A DNA stretch of 56,340 bases from a bacterium (GCA_029558735.1 JAKQDP010000063.1:1-56340); one strand, 5' to 3'; shown: positions 43,735-51,725, counted from the stretch's first letter. The notes: a model not told the origin generated them from the letters alone. Made by a program: numbers and translations.

Positions 43735-44982
43735 CTATTTCATTTCGTCCCAAATTTCCATCAACCGATTATATTTGGCGACGCGTTCGCTTCGGCAGAG
43801 CGAGCCAGTTTTAATATACTCAGCGCCGCAGGCGACCGCCAAATCAGAAATAAAATCATCCACTGTCTCGCCGCTCCGATGCGAGACGGCGATTTTGTAG
43901 CTATGCGTCTGGGCCAATTTAATCGCTTCCACGGTCTCGGTTAAACTGCCGATTTGATTTAATTTTATCAAAATGGCATTACTGACGCCCTGCTCTATTC
44001 CTTGTTGCAGCCTCTTGACGTTGGTCACAAACAGATCATCGCCCACCAAAGCGATTTTTTTACCAAGTTTATTAGTCAAGGTCTTCCAGCCGTCCCAATC
44101 ATCCTCAGCCAAGCCATCTTCCAATGATTCAATGGGATAACGAGTTAGCCAATCACTATACATTGCCACCATCTCCGCGGCCGATCTTTTTTTCTTATCT
44201 GCCACCATATTATAAATACCGTCTTTGTAAAATTCCGACGAAGCGGCATCAATGGCAATTTTGACATCTTTGCCGATTCTATAATTAGCGGCAGCAACCG
44301 CCTCCAAAATCACTTTAAGCGCCTGTTCATTACCCGGCAATTTCGGCGCATAGCCACCCTCGTCGCCAACCGTAGTCTGATAGCCTCGATCTTTTAAAAT
44401 CTTTTTCAAAGCATGAAAAATTTCCGCGCCGCAACGCACCGCCTCTTTGATATTTTTCTGTTGCGGTGTAATCATAAACTCCTGAATGTCAATCGACCAA
44501 CCGGCGTGGGCGCCGCCATTCATAATATTCATCATTGGCACCGGAAAAGACATCTTTTTTTGGGGCCAAAATTTTTTATGAAGATAAGCGTAAAGGGGCT
44601 TTTGGGCGTCAATCGCGCCAGCCCGGGCGACAGCTAATGATACGCCCAAAATTGCGTTAGCACCCAGTTTGGATTTGTTTTCCGTACCGTCAAGCTCGAG
44701 CATTAGCTTATCTATCTCTTTTTGTTGGCCGGCGGCCCAGCCCTTCAATTTAGGAGCAATTTTTTCGTTGACATTTTTAACCGCTTTCAATACTCCGTTG
44801 CCATCATATCTTTTTTTATCCCCGTCACGAAGCTCTAAAGCTTCATAACTGCCAGTCGAAGCGCCACTGGGCACTGCCGCCCAAGCCTTGACGCCGCTGG
44901 TTAATACCACTTCCGTTTCCACGGTCGGATTGCCACGCGAATCCAGAATTTCCCTTGCTTTGACTGACTTAATTTTTGACAT
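43735..44982 (-). CDS. eno: Enolase
   Basis: Enolase converts 2-phosphoglycerate to phosphoenolpyruvate with Mg2+. The 415-residue protein (ATG at 44982; a TTG nine bases upstream is open) has the N-terminal [15 protein letters not shown], the [17 protein letters not shown] loop and the metal and catalytic region, with [60 protein letters not shown] and the C-terminal [39 protein letters not shown]. All of these match the enolase signature. Two gpmI genes follow downstream on the same strand, and pgk lies upstream across a terminator and the SIMPL gene. Confidence 0.97.
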   Translation of the reverse strand: MSKIKSVKAREILDSRGNPTVETEVVLTSGVKAWAAVPSGASTGSYEALELRDGDKKRYDGNGVLKAVKNVNEKIAPKLKGWAAGQQKEIDKLMLELDGTENKSKLGANAILGVSLAVARAGAIDAQKPLYAYLHKKFWPQKKMSFPVPMMNIMNGGAHAGWSIDIQEFMITPQQKNIKEAVRCGAEIFHALKKILKDRGYQTTVGDEGGYAPKLPGNEQALKVILEAVAAANYRIGKDVKIAIDAASSEFYKDGIYNMVADKKKRSAAEMVAMYSDWLTRYPIESLEDGLAEDDWDGWKTLTNKLGKKIALVGDDLFVTNVKRLQQGIEQGVSNAILIKLNQIGSLTETVEAIKLAQTHSYKIAVSHRSGETVDDFISDLAVACGAEYIKTGSLCRSERVAKYNRLMEIWDEMK

Positions 44983-45019
44983 ACCGTTCAAATTGATTAT
45001 TTATTTCTAATAATTTTTA

Positions 45020-45032
45020 ATTATAGCACAAA
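45020..45032 (-). promoter_or_regulatory. Extended -10 promoter of eno
   Basis: On the minus strand TTTGTGCTATAAT (45032-45020) has a perfect -10 with TG extension. The leader is about 30 nt to the ATG at 44982. Confidence 0.65.
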
Positions 45033-45042
45033 CCGCGACCAA

Positions 45043-45078
45043 GTTAAAACAATCCGCCAAGAGGCGGATTGTTTTAAC
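45043..45078 (-). terminator. Strong hairpin terminator of the SIMPL gene
   Basis: GTTAAAACAATCCGCC (45043-45058) pairs perfectly with its complement at 45063-45078 across a 4-nt loop: a 16-bp stem that contains its own A/T tracts. It lies 14 bp after the SIMPL stop and works in both directions. Confidence 0.8.
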
Positions 45079-45092
45079 TGTATTATTCTCAA

Positions 45093-45905
45093 TTATTTGG
45101 CAATTTCGTAAGTAATGTAAACATTAATACTGACCTCCTGACTGCCGGATTGGATATCAGCTTCGGGCACTGCCGCCGACAAAGCTTTTTGCTCCAAGCC
45201 ACCCATGCCGCCGATGCCATAAGCATAATTAACCGGATAAGGCTGATAAGAATCTTCAGAAAAACTGACAATCCGACCCAAATTAATGCCGACTTCATCA
45301 GCCAAAACTTTAGCCTTGTCTTTAGCTTGGGCGATCGCTTCTTTTCTCGCTTCAGCCCGATAGGTTTCCGGATCATCAATGGTAAAGTTGGGCCCGGAAA
45401 CGCTATTGGCGCCTTTCTCGCCAGCCATGGAAACAATTTTGCCGATATTATCAAAATTCCTCACCTTGATCTGGACCGACTGATTAACTTCGTAACCGGC
45501 CAAAGTCTGACGACCGTCGCTCCAATTATAGCGAGGATTAATTTGATAATAACTAGTCTTAATGTCCTCCTCGACAATCCGGTATTGATTCTTCAATTCG
45601 GCAATAATGGCATTCATCTTGTCAGTATTTTCTTTTTGAGCCGCTTCAACCGTCCCCTTTTCAGTAATGATGCCGACATTGATTATCGCCACGTCCGGCT
45701 TGGCGGTCACCTTGCCAGTGCCAGAGATACTAACTTGATACTGGTATTCCGGGCTCTTGCCAATGTAATTAAAATTTTCCCAAGAATTTCTCGTCAAACT
45801 AACGAGATAAGCGGACAACAAAATCATCACCACCACCACAAACGGCAACAAAATTAATTTGGCATGATATTTTGTCGATCGATTGCTTAAATTTTGTTCT
45901 GTCAT
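45093..45905 (-). CDS. SIMPL domain (DUF541) protein
   Basis: The 270-residue protein has an N-terminal membrane helix (about residues 17-36) and a SIMPL domain: VSISGTGKVTAKPDVAIINVGIITE, then NAIIAELKNQYRIVEEDIKTSYYQINPRYNWSDGRQTLAGYEVNQSVQIKVRNFDNIG and ARKEAIAQAKDKAKVLADEVGINLGRIVSFSE. The family (in E. coli YggE) is exported; roles in stress protection and envelope integrity are reported for some members, but the mechanism is unknown. It is transcribed with pgk upstream (28 bp gap), although its role in glycolysis is doubtful. Confidence 0.88.
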   Translation of the reverse strand: MTEQNLSNRSTKYHAKLILLPFVVVVMILLSAYLVSLTRNSWENFNYIGKSPEYQYQVSISGTGKVTAKPDVAIINVGIITEKGTVEAAQKENTDKMNAIIAELKNQYRIVEEDIKTSYYQINPRYNWSDGRQTLAGYEVNQSVQIKVRNFDNIGKIVSMAGEKGANSVSGPNFTIDDPETYRAEARKEAIAQAKDKAKVLADEVGINLGRIVSFSEDSYQPYPVNYAYGIGGMGGLEQKALSAAVPEADIQSGSQEVSINVYITYEIAK

Positions 45906-45933
45906 AACTTTATATTAATTATTTTTTATTATT

Positions 45934-47109
45934 TTAATAAACTATTTTCTTCAATCCCGGCAATTTTCGACCTTCCAAGTATTCCAGCATGGCTCCACCG
46001 CCGGTCGAAATAAAGGTAAATTTTTTCTCCAAACCCAGCGCCCGAATGAGTTGAACTGTTTCACCGCCGCCGACAATTGTCTTGGCTTTAGACTGAGCTA
46101 AAATTTTAATCAGCTCCTTGGTGCCCCGAGCAAAAAATGGCGTCTCGATTAGCCCCAGCGGCCCGTTCCAAACAATGGTTTTCGCCTGATTGATAATGTG
46201 TCGATAAAGCTCAATCGTCTCCGGTCCAACATCAAGAATTAATTCATTCTTTCTGATATCGCCCAAGGCGTCGATTCGTCCCTTAATTGCCTTAAAGCTG
46301 CCGGCAAAGATGCCATCAACCGGCACCCGCAATTGATCGTCGGTCAATTTGATTTTTCTGATTTCGCCAATCATTTTTGGTTCGACCAATGACTTGCCAA
46401 CCGCCACTCCCATCGCCTTCAAAACCGTATTAGCTAAGGCCCCACCCAATAAAACATAATCAGCATGTTTCAAAAAACGGGAGATCACCTTGATTTTGGT
46501 GGAAATTTTGGCGCCACCGATAATTGCCACTAGCGGCTTGGGCTGCTGCTCAAAAATGCCACTTAAATTTTTCAATTCCCGTTCCAATAACAAGCCGGCA
46601 TAACTGGGCAAATAATGCTGAATGGTCGCCACTGACACATGCTCCCGATGGGACACGGCAAAACCGTCATTGACAAAAATATCACCCAATTTGGCCAGCT
46701 GCTTAGCAAAAACTTTATTGCCTCTTTCTTCTCGCCGGTCAAATCTGACATTTTCCAAAAGCAGAATCTCACCCGGTTTCATTTGCTCGATTTTCTGCTC
46801 CACTTCTTTGCCGATAATAATATTGCTCTTATAAATACTCTTGCATAACAACTGGCTTAAGCGGACCGCTACCGGATCCAGACGCAATTTTTCCACCTTT
46901 TTGCCCTCCGGCCGGCCCAAGTGAGCCATAATAACTATCTTGGCTTTTTTCTTGATTAAATATTTAATAGTTGGCAAACTTTGCGTCAGACGATAATCCT
47001 CATTTTTTCCTACTTGACCGTCTTTGTTAATAGGTACGTTAAAATCAACCCGAAGTAACACTCGTCGGCCTTTTAATTTTTTCGCTTGTCTAATGGATTT
47101 TATTTTCAT
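45934..47109 (-). CDS. pgk: Phosphoglycerate kinase
   Basis: The enzyme makes ATP from 1,3-bisphosphoglycerate. The 391-residue protein has the substrate motif RVLLRVDFNVPINKDGQ, the basic patch IVIMAHLGRPEGKK and the SHREHVS region. The linker and nucleotide domain show FVNDGFAVSHRE, IIGGAKISTKI, VWNGPLGLIETPFFARGT and the C-terminal VGGGETVQLIRALGLEKKFTFISTGGGAMLEYLEGRKLPGL. It is of normal length. The ATG follows a perfect extended -10 box by only 8 nt, so the transcript probably has almost no leader and no ribosome site. The GAPDH gene, often adjacent, is not in the window. Confidence 0.97.
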   Translation of the reverse strand: MKIKSIRQAKKLKGRRVLLRVDFNVPINKDGQVGKNEDYRLTQSLPTIKYLIKKKAKIVIMAHLGRPEGKKVEKLRLDPVAVRLSQLLCKSIYKSNIIIGKEVEQKIEQMKPGEILLLENVRFDRREERGNKVFAKQLAKLGDIFVNDGFAVSHREHVSVATIQHYLPSYAGLLLERELKNLSGIFEQQPKPLVAIIGGAKISTKIKVISRFLKHADYVLLGGALANTVLKAMGVAVGKSLVEPKMIGEIRKIKLTDDQLRVPVDGIFAGSFKAIKGRIDALGDIRKNELILDVGPETIELYRHIINQAKTIVWNGPLGLIETPFFARGTKELIKILAQSKAKTIVGGGETVQLIRALGLEKKFTFISTGGGAMLEYLEGRKLPGLKKIVY

Positions 47110-47117
47110 CGCTATTT

Positions 47118-47130
47118 ATTATAACACAAA
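47118..47130 (-). promoter_or_regulatory. Extended -10 promoter of pgk, apparently leaderless
   Basis: On the minus strand TTTGTGTTATAAT (47130-47118). The ATG begins at 47109, 8 nt after the -10, so transcription should start at or within two bases of the start codon. Confidence 0.65.
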
Positions 47131-47250
47131 TCTTGAAACATCCGTAGAGATGTATTCCGAGTATTTGAAAGCGCGTCTCAAAATAACCAAAAATGTTTTA
47201 AAACAAAGCACTAAAAATTTATTTTAAATTGAAAATTGTAAATTTCACCT

Positions 47251-47505
47251 TTACTCCCCTTCTATGTCCTCCAGCACCCACTTGTCTCCGCTGACTTTAT
47301 TGACCGCTATTTCCAAACCATCAGCCGAACCGCCCTGGGCCAGCAGCTTGATATTGAAAATAAGATTTTCCGGCAACACTTCTTCGCCGTGCTCAACAAT
47401 CGAGCCCAAGCTGATAGTGGCTTTGGTTATTTTTTTTAGATTATTTTTTGCCGCATAATCCATAATTGTCTTATAGATTATGTCAGCCAGATGAAAATCG
47501 TGCAT
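47251..47505 (-). CDS. hypA: HypA-like nickel-insertion protein lacking the zinc domain
   Basis: HypA delivers nickel to the hydrogenase large subunit. This 84-residue protein keeps the N-terminal nickel site (MHDFHLADIIYKTIMDYA, with His2 of the MHE-type motif) and the alpha/beta Ni domain (KITKATISLGSIVEHGEEVLPENLIFNIKLLAQGG). It ends where the family continues with two CxxC pairs, so the zinc domain is absent. After the stop the reading frame meets further stops and I find no detached zinc half. HypA is normally about 115 residues. It is the last gene of the hydrogenase cluster, on the same strand as hydA and 13 bp after the lipoprotein gene. Confidence 0.75.
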   Translation of the reverse strand: MHDFHLADIIYKTIMDYAAKNNLKKITKATISLGSIVEHGEEVLPENLIFNIKLLAQGGSADGLEIAVNKVSGDKWVLEDIEGE

Positions 47506-47517
47506 AAAATTTTATAA

Positions 47518-48150
47518 TTAATTTTCCAAATCAATAAATTTAGCCGTATTAAAAACTTCCGTTTCAGCTGATACCAACCTATAATTATCTATAATAATAA
47601 TTGCCCGTCCACGATCATCTGTTAATAAGTTTAGCTTCTCTTTGGCCAGACTAAGACCTGAATCATAACTATTCGTGAAACAAAGATATAAATCTCTTTG
47701 GTCAGTATGCAGGGTTGGAATCAATTTAACAGAGTTATCATCAAAATTCATAAAACATAATCTTTCGATGCCACCAAAACCGCTATTTGTCTCGTATTTA
47801 TAATCGCCAGTAATAACAGCTCGGCCAGAAAATTGTATCTTGACATTATAATCGCCCAGAGAAAAGCTATCAAGTGCGGGCTCAATAGAATTAATGGTCA
47901 TATTTCCCATCTTATCACCAACTTTTACCCCACTAAGATTAAATGAATTATTACCAGTTTCCGAATCTTCATCCATGGGTCCGTAAGAATTATCATCACT
48001 AATATCTGGATTATTCTCCGAGCTACCGCTGCCACTATTTATATTATTATCTTCAATCGTCACTAAATCTTCATCTGGATTTAAATAATTTTGTTGCTCT
48101 TTCTGAAATTTTAAGGAACAGCCGGAAAAAAGCAACAAGCAACAAACCAT
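47518..48150 (-). CDS. Putative lipoprotein in the hydrogenase cluster
   Basis: The 210-residue protein has a short hydrophobic start and a lipobox at residues 8-11 (FSGC), then an acidic, Asn/Ser/Asp-rich linker (about 18-70) and a C-terminal beta-rich domain (KVGDKMGNMTINSIEPAL...). The signal is very short (11 residues to the cysteine), which makes export likely but not certain. No family is recognised. It lies between hydA (17 bp) and the hypA-like gene (12 bp), so it is co-transcribed with a cytoplasmic enzyme. That is odd for a surface protein. Confidence 0.62.
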   Translation of the reverse strand: MVCCLLLFSGCSLKFQKEQQNYLNPDEDLVTIEDNNINSGSGSSENNPDISDDNSYGPMDEDSETGNNSFNLSGVKVGDKMGNMTINSIEPALDSFSLGDYNVKIQFSGRAVITGDYKYETNSGFGGIERLCFMNFDDNSVKLIPTLHTDQRDLYLCFTNSYDSGLSLAKEKLNLLTDDRGRAIIIIDNYRLVSAETEVFNTAKFIDLEN

Positions 48151-48167
48151 TTTTAATTAATATTTAT

Positions 48168-49499
48168 TTAATGCGTGGCGCAGGCAATACACGGGTCATA
48201 AGCGCGAATCAGAGCGCGGATTTTTATCGCCCGCTTTTTCGGATTCAACTTCATCACATTAGGGATATAAGCCAAAACATCCTGTTCCAAATTCTTAAGA
48301 TAGGACACGGTCGGCGTGATAATATTGCAATTAGTCAGATAACCGTTTTTATCTATTTTGTAATGGTGGTACAAAGTGCCCCGCGGCGCTTCGATCGCGT
48401 CAACGCCAACCGTCTCACAACTAAGCGGATTGGCACCGGCAATCAAATTTAATGAAAGCCGAGCATCCTCTTTACTCTTACCCCCTCCTAACCTCCCCAT
48501 TCGCAAAGAGGAGGAATCAGATAATAAATCTCGCAAAATTTTTTTGGCTTCTTCCAGGCAGTGGATGATTTCAATCGCTTGGGCAGTAATGTTTTCAAAA
48601 GTATTATATTGCGGCAATTGCCAATTCATCCCCTTGAGCAATCCCTTGGCCAATGGGTTGAGCTGTTGCCAATTGTTGTTAATTCGCGCCAAAGCCCCGA
48701 CCATAAACGGCTCGCCGTCCAAAGTGGCTGATTTGGCCGCCCGATAGGGCTCTTCTATTTCTTTGATATTTTGAGTATATTTTTCCGCCTTAATAATTCT
48801 GGACTGGCTGGCTGACGGAAAAATTTTAATATCGCCGTCATATAGAGCATACTCTTTGGAATTGGTCAGACTGACAAAAGTGGTCGGCCGGCTGAACTTT
48901 GGATACTTAATGGAAATAACAAAGTTGGCCAAGCCCAAAGCATTTTTCAAAACAACTTCATACTGGTCGGCCAAATTTTTTAATTCATTTTTTTCCGGCA
49001 ACACTTTAAAACCACCAACCTCACAGGCAATCGGATGAACCGCTCGACCGCCAACCACTTCGATAATTTTGAGCGCCCACTGTCTGGTATTGATGGCGCA
49101 TTGTGTTTCTTTGGGATATTTTTTGACAAAATTCAAATCGTTTTCAATATTGAAAAAATCCGGCAATGACAAAAAGAAAAGATGCAGGGCATGGCTATGG
49201 ATGATTTGAGCCAGATTGATCAACTTACGCAGCTTGACTGTTTGTTGGCTGGGACGAATTTCAAAAGCATTTTCAATCGCTTTAATTGATGACAATTTAT
49301 GGACTACCGGACAAATACCGCAAATGCGGGAAGTGATAATCGGCGCTTCTTTAAAATGACGGCCGATCAAAATCCCCTCAATCAGCCGCGCCCCCTCGGT
49401 GGTAATCAATTTTGCCGATTGGACATCTCCCTTTAAGATTTCAGCCACAAAATCAGCGTGGCCTTCCATTTTGCCGATATGGTTTATTTGAATTTTCAT
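48168..49499 (-). CDS. hydA: [NiFe] hydrogenase large (alpha) subunit, group 3b type, already in mature form
   Basis: The catalytic subunit holds the NiFe(CN)2CO centre. The 443-residue protein has motif L1 RICGICPVVH (58-67, Cys60 and Cys63) and motif L2 DPCIACATH (435-443, Cys437 and Cys440). Other group 3 markers are IGKMEGHADF near the N-terminus and the L3 region GAPRGTLYHHYKIDKNG (here EAPRGTLYHHY). The protein ends exactly at His443, the residue after which the maturation protease normally cuts; no extension follows. With delta, gamma and beta genes nearby it forms an NAD(P)-linked bidirectional sulfhydrogenase-like complex, likely in the cytoplasm. The start ATG at 49499 is preceded by a direct repeat. 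Confidence 0.93.
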   Translation of the reverse strand: MKIQINHIGKMEGHADFVAEILKGDVQSAKLITTEGARLIEGILIGRHFKEAPIITSRICGICPVVHKLSSIKAIENAFEIRPSQQTVKLRKLINLAQIIHSHALHLFFLSLPDFFNIENDLNFVKKYPKETQCAINTRQWALKIIEVVGGRAVHPIACEVGGFKVLPEKNELKNLADQYEVVLKNALGLANFVISIKYPKFSRPTTFVSLTNSKEYALYDGDIKIFPSASQSRIIKAEKYTQNIKEIEEPYRAAKSATLDGEPFMVGALARINNNWQQLNPLAKGLLKGMNWQLPQYNTFENITAQAIEIIHCLEEAKKILRDLLSDSSSLRMGRLGGGKSKEDARLSLNLIAGANPLSCETVGVDAIEAPRGTLYHHYKIDKNGYLTNCNIITPTVSYLKNLEQDVLAYIPNVMKLNPKKRAIKIRALIRAYDPCIACATH

Positions 49500-49504
49500 A
49501 GGGA

Positions 49505-49528
49505 TAGCGATTAGCTGTTAGCGATTAG
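49505..49528. repeat. Direct repeat upstream of hydA
   Basis: TAGCGATTAG occurs at 49505-49514 and 49519-49528, just upstream of the hydA start. A related stretch, with TAATCGCTAAACGCT, lies near 11850-11865 before the dnaK stop. It is probably an intergenic repeat that spreads, or a weak operator. Confidence 0.5.
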
Positions 49529-49567
49529 GGGTTAAGAAAATTTTTTAATAAAATTAAAACCAAAAAA

Positions 49568-49822
49568 TCAGTCCAATAACTCAATCAATTTTATGGCCGC
49601 TTCCTCATAATTGCCGGCCAAAGCCAACTCCCTGATATCATTATTGGCTTGACAATCAATTAATTCGCTTATTTTTTCCCCATACTTCAATACCCAATCA
49701 AGTTGAATCTGATAATCGGGCTTTTCCCCAAGCATCTGCCGCATCACTTCGCGCTGAAGCAAATCCCGATGCTTTAAATCAAGGCGATCAATATCCGGCT
49801 GTTCCGGGGTTTCTAAAGACAT
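49568..49822 (-). CDS. Small helical protein of unknown function in the hydrogenase cluster
   Basis: With the ATG at 49822 the protein has 84 residues (MSLETPEQPDIDRL); a TTG at 49849 overlaps the upstream gene and is less likely. It is wholly helical and acidic with no motif: KHRDLLQREVMRQMLGEKPDYQIQLDWVLKYGEKISELIDCQANNDIRELALAGNYEEAAIKLIELLD. I know of no family. It lies 11 bp after the AbrB-like gene and 68 bp before hydA. It could be a partner of the AbrB-like protein or a hydrogenase accessory; nothing in the sequence decides between these. Confidence 0.6.
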   Translation of the reverse strand: MSLETPEQPDIDRLDLKHRDLLQREVMRQMLGEKPDYQIQLDWVLKYGEKISELIDCQANNDIRELALAGNYEEAAIKLIELLD

Positions 49823-49833
49823 ATTTTTGCCGA

Positions 49834-50001
49834 TTATTTTTTCTGCCAATCCTTAATAGTCAATCTGGCTGACTTGCCGTCATAAATTATTTCCAATTTC
49901 TGCCTTTCTTTCCAACGAAATCTTTGCACCAACTCCTTGGGAATAGTGATGACATAGCTGTGGGTGCTCGCTTTTTGTAGTTTTCTGATATATTTTATCA
50001 T
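49834..50001 (-). CDS. AbrB/SpoVT-like (MazE-like) DNA-binding protein, 55 residues
   Basis: The 55-residue protein reads MIKYIRKLQKASTHSYVITI then PKELVQRFRWKERQKLEII, a swapped-hairpin AbrB fold: a beta strand with S/T-x-x-V-T-IPK-x-L, and a basic recognition loop. It is too short for default gene callers. An IPKEL motif and a positive N-terminus identify the antitoxin/transition-state-regulator type. It lies in the middle of the hydrogenase genes, with a set of tandem repeats and a palindrome directly upstream of the ATG, the likely operator. It may control hydA and the genes around it. No toxin gene is seen beside it. Confidence 0.78.
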   Translation of the reverse strand: MIKYIRKLQKASTHSYVITIPKELVQRFRWKERQKLEIIYDGKSARLTIKDWQKK

Positions 50002-50007
50002 ATATTT

Positions 50008-50046
50008 GACGTCAGTACGGACGTCAGTACGGACGTCCGTATGTCC
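50008..50046. repeat. Tandem repeat and palindrome before the AbrB-like gene, likely operator
   Basis: GACGTCAGTACG occurs at 50008-50019 and again at 50020-50031, followed by the variant GACGTCCGTATG (50032-50043). TACGGACGTCCGTA (50028-50041) is a perfect palindrome. It lies 7-45 bp upstream of the AbrB-like ATG, the position of an autoregulatory operator. Confidence 0.65.
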
Positions 50047-50059
50047 GTTATTATGTGAA

Positions 50060-50899
50060 TCATTTCAATTTTTTAATTTTATTATCAATTTTATTAACCT
50101 TAGACTTTCCGAACTTTCGATTTTTCTTCCCCTGCATTTCTTCCAGCCTTTTTAAAATGGTATCTCTGGCGCCAAACACTTCCATTATCCGATAAACTTG
50201 CTCCCGAGAAAAATGCTTTAATAAATAATTCATAAAATTTTCCACCTGCGCGCCGTCAAATAAGCCCCGGCAACCCCAACAGGCCTGCTTGGATTTTAGG
50301 CAGACGGCCTTGCAACCACCCAAGGTAATCGGCCCCAAGCAGATCTCCTCTTGCTGTAACAAGCATTGATATCCCCGACTCTGACATTCATAACAAACGG
50401 GATTTTGCGGAATGCGGAAACTGCCTTTTTTCAATAATTGATTAGCCAACTCAATAAATTCATCACCATCAATCGGACAACCGGGAATGACATAATCAAC
50501 TTTGACAAAATTGTCCACTTCTTTAATATCGGGGTTAGCTACTTTTAATTTTTTATATACTGCTTTAATCGCTCTGGTCTTGGACGCGTAATTTTTGAGT
50601 TCCCACACTCCGCCCAAGGCGGCGCAATTGCCCACCACCACCAACTTGTCCGAACGACAGCGCATCTCCTTGAGTAATTTGATATTTGCCTTGGTAACCG
50701 GATTACCCTCGACAAAACAAATATCATAATGCTCCGCCAGTATCGGCTCATCTTCCACTAGCCGGAATTCTTCCAACTGCACCTTGGCCAGCCAATCCAA
50801 AAATCTCCTACCCTGGTCAAGCATCACAAATTGACAACCCTCGCAGGAAGTCAATCCGATAATGGCTATTTTGGGTTTGATGTTTTTTCTTTTGGTCAT
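50060..50899 (-). CDS. hydD: [NiFe] hydrogenase small (delta) subunit, group 3b type
   Basis: This is the iron-sulfur subunit that passes electrons from the NiFe centre. The 279-residue protein has the proximal-cluster ligands Cys19 and Cys22 (LTSCEGC), Cys92 (GNCAALGG) and Cys141 (PGCPIDG). A C-terminal cysteine-rich part follows (Cys169, 172, 179, 187, 196, 200, 207, 210) that can hold two more clusters: NPVCYECQSRGYQC and LGGCKAVCLKSKQACWGCRG. There is no Tat signal, so it is cytoplasmic. The last 20 residues are basic (GKKNRKFGKSKVNKIDNKIKKLK). It is upstream of the AbrB-like gene and downstream of a terminator, so it starts its own transcript or depends on read-through. Confidence 0.92.
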   Translation of the reverse strand: MTKRKNIKPKIAIIGLTSCEGCQFVMLDQGRRFLDWLAKVQLEEFRLVEDEPILAEHYDICFVEGNPVTKANIKLLKEMRCRSDKLVVVGNCAALGGVWELKNYASKTRAIKAVYKKLKVANPDIKEVDNFVKVDYVIPGCPIDGDEFIELANQLLKKGSFRIPQNPVCYECQSRGYQCLLQQEEICLGPITLGGCKAVCLKSKQACWGCRGLFDGAQVENFMNYLLKHFSREQVYRIMEVFGARDTILKRLEEMQGKKNRKFGKSKVNKIDNKIKKLK

Positions 50900-50945
50900 A
50901 AATAATCTACCTTTACACTATTTATTTTAACAGATATCAATAAAT

Positions 50946-50976
50946 AAAAAAACGGGAGAACGCGAAGGTTCTCCCG
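50946..50976 (-). terminator. Strong terminator inside the hydrogenase cluster
   Basis: CGGGAGAAC (50953-50961) pairs with GTTCTCCCG (50968-50976), loop GCGAAG, and on the minus strand it is followed by TTTTTT. It separates the beta-gamma-hypC-DUF6390 part from the delta-alpha part. Confidence 0.88.
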
Positions 50977-50981
50977 ACAAG

Positions 50982-51725
50982 TCACGGATTGACCGCGGCT
51001 AAAGTCATTTTAGTATACTTATCCAAGTTCTGAGCCTGTTCGATACTTAAACATTCAATCGCCCAATAGTGATGGAAAGCGACGACGCTGCCGGTATCAA
51101 CCGCCGAATCATTGGGATTGAGTATTCCCCAATCAACCATTTTTTTCTCCGGCTTGCCGATTCTGACGATCCGCTTATAATCAAACAACAGCGGCTGATA
51201 CATAACTGTCAATTGTTCGCCACGCTCAATGACAATACCGGAACAAACGCGACAGCTATCCAGGCTGTTCTGGATTGATTTTGTCACCAACGAATCCAGC
51301 TCTATACCCGGTCGAGTAAAAAAATATAATACTGACAAGCTGTGGTGGGCTCGAGCTTTTTCCAGACTAATAGCCCGAAACATTAAGGCAATATGCTCGG
51401 GATTCCAGCCTTCGCGCTTAACGTCCTGTTCAATCACCCAACCCACCGCCTCTGGCGTCACTTTATCCAATAAGCCATTCCCCAACCAATATGCCTCAAC
51501 CACCCGATCATCAAAAGGATCGCTGATGCTATTGGCTCGAGCAATCAGAGTGTAATAGGGGGTGGCTACTTCGAACTGCTTCAAAATTTCCCTAATGGTT
51601 AATTCGGCAAAATCCGCTCGTCCGGTAACATAATCGAAAAGAACTTTATGGGCGTCTTTGGGTCCGCAACGCTCCAACATATTCGGCTTAATGGAATAAG
51701 CCGCCGCTCGCTTAAGTCCGTTCAT
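50982..51725 (-). CDS. DUF6390-like hydrogenase-associated protein
   Basis: With the ATG at 51725 the protein has 247 residues. The start region KRAAAYSIKPNMLERCGPKD is like the AR-YA-PN-LGYCGP opening that I associate with DUF6390, a family found with hydrogenase and hyp genes; I am moderately sure. The centre is helical with a motif SLSVLYFFTRPGIE and a histidine pair in KARAHHSLSV, and a SCRVCSG pair of cysteines at about 161-164. GGAGGAG lies about 8 nt before the ATG, inside hypC; the two genes overlap by 14 bp. The role in hydrogenase assembly is inferred from context. Confidence 0.65.
   Translation of the reverse strand: MNGLKRAAAYSIKPNMLERCGPKDAHKVLFDYVTGRADFAELTIREILKQFEVATPYYTLIARANSISDPFDDRVVEAYWLGNGLLDKVTPEAVGWVIEQDVKREGWNPEHIALMFRAISLEKARAHHSLSVLYFFTRPGIELDSLVTKSIQNSLDSCRVCSGIVIERGEQLTVMYQPLLFDYKRIVRIGKPEKKMVDWGILNPNDSAVDTGSVVAFHHYWAIECLSIEQAQNLDKYTKMTLAAVNP

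Noticed and set aside
45150-45857. 235-residue plus-strand open frame opposite the SIMPL gene
   Set aside because: It is antisense to a clear SIMPL-domain protein; composition (many N, I, R, H) is that of a reverse-complement shadow, with no motif.
43735-47109. Complete glycolysis operon
   Set aside because: Only pgk, eno and two gpmI are present; gap, tpi, fba, pyk are not in the window, and terminators separate the units.
50008-50046. CRISPR-like array
   Set aside because: Only two exact 12-bp copies with no spacers; no cas genes in the window. It fits an operator better.
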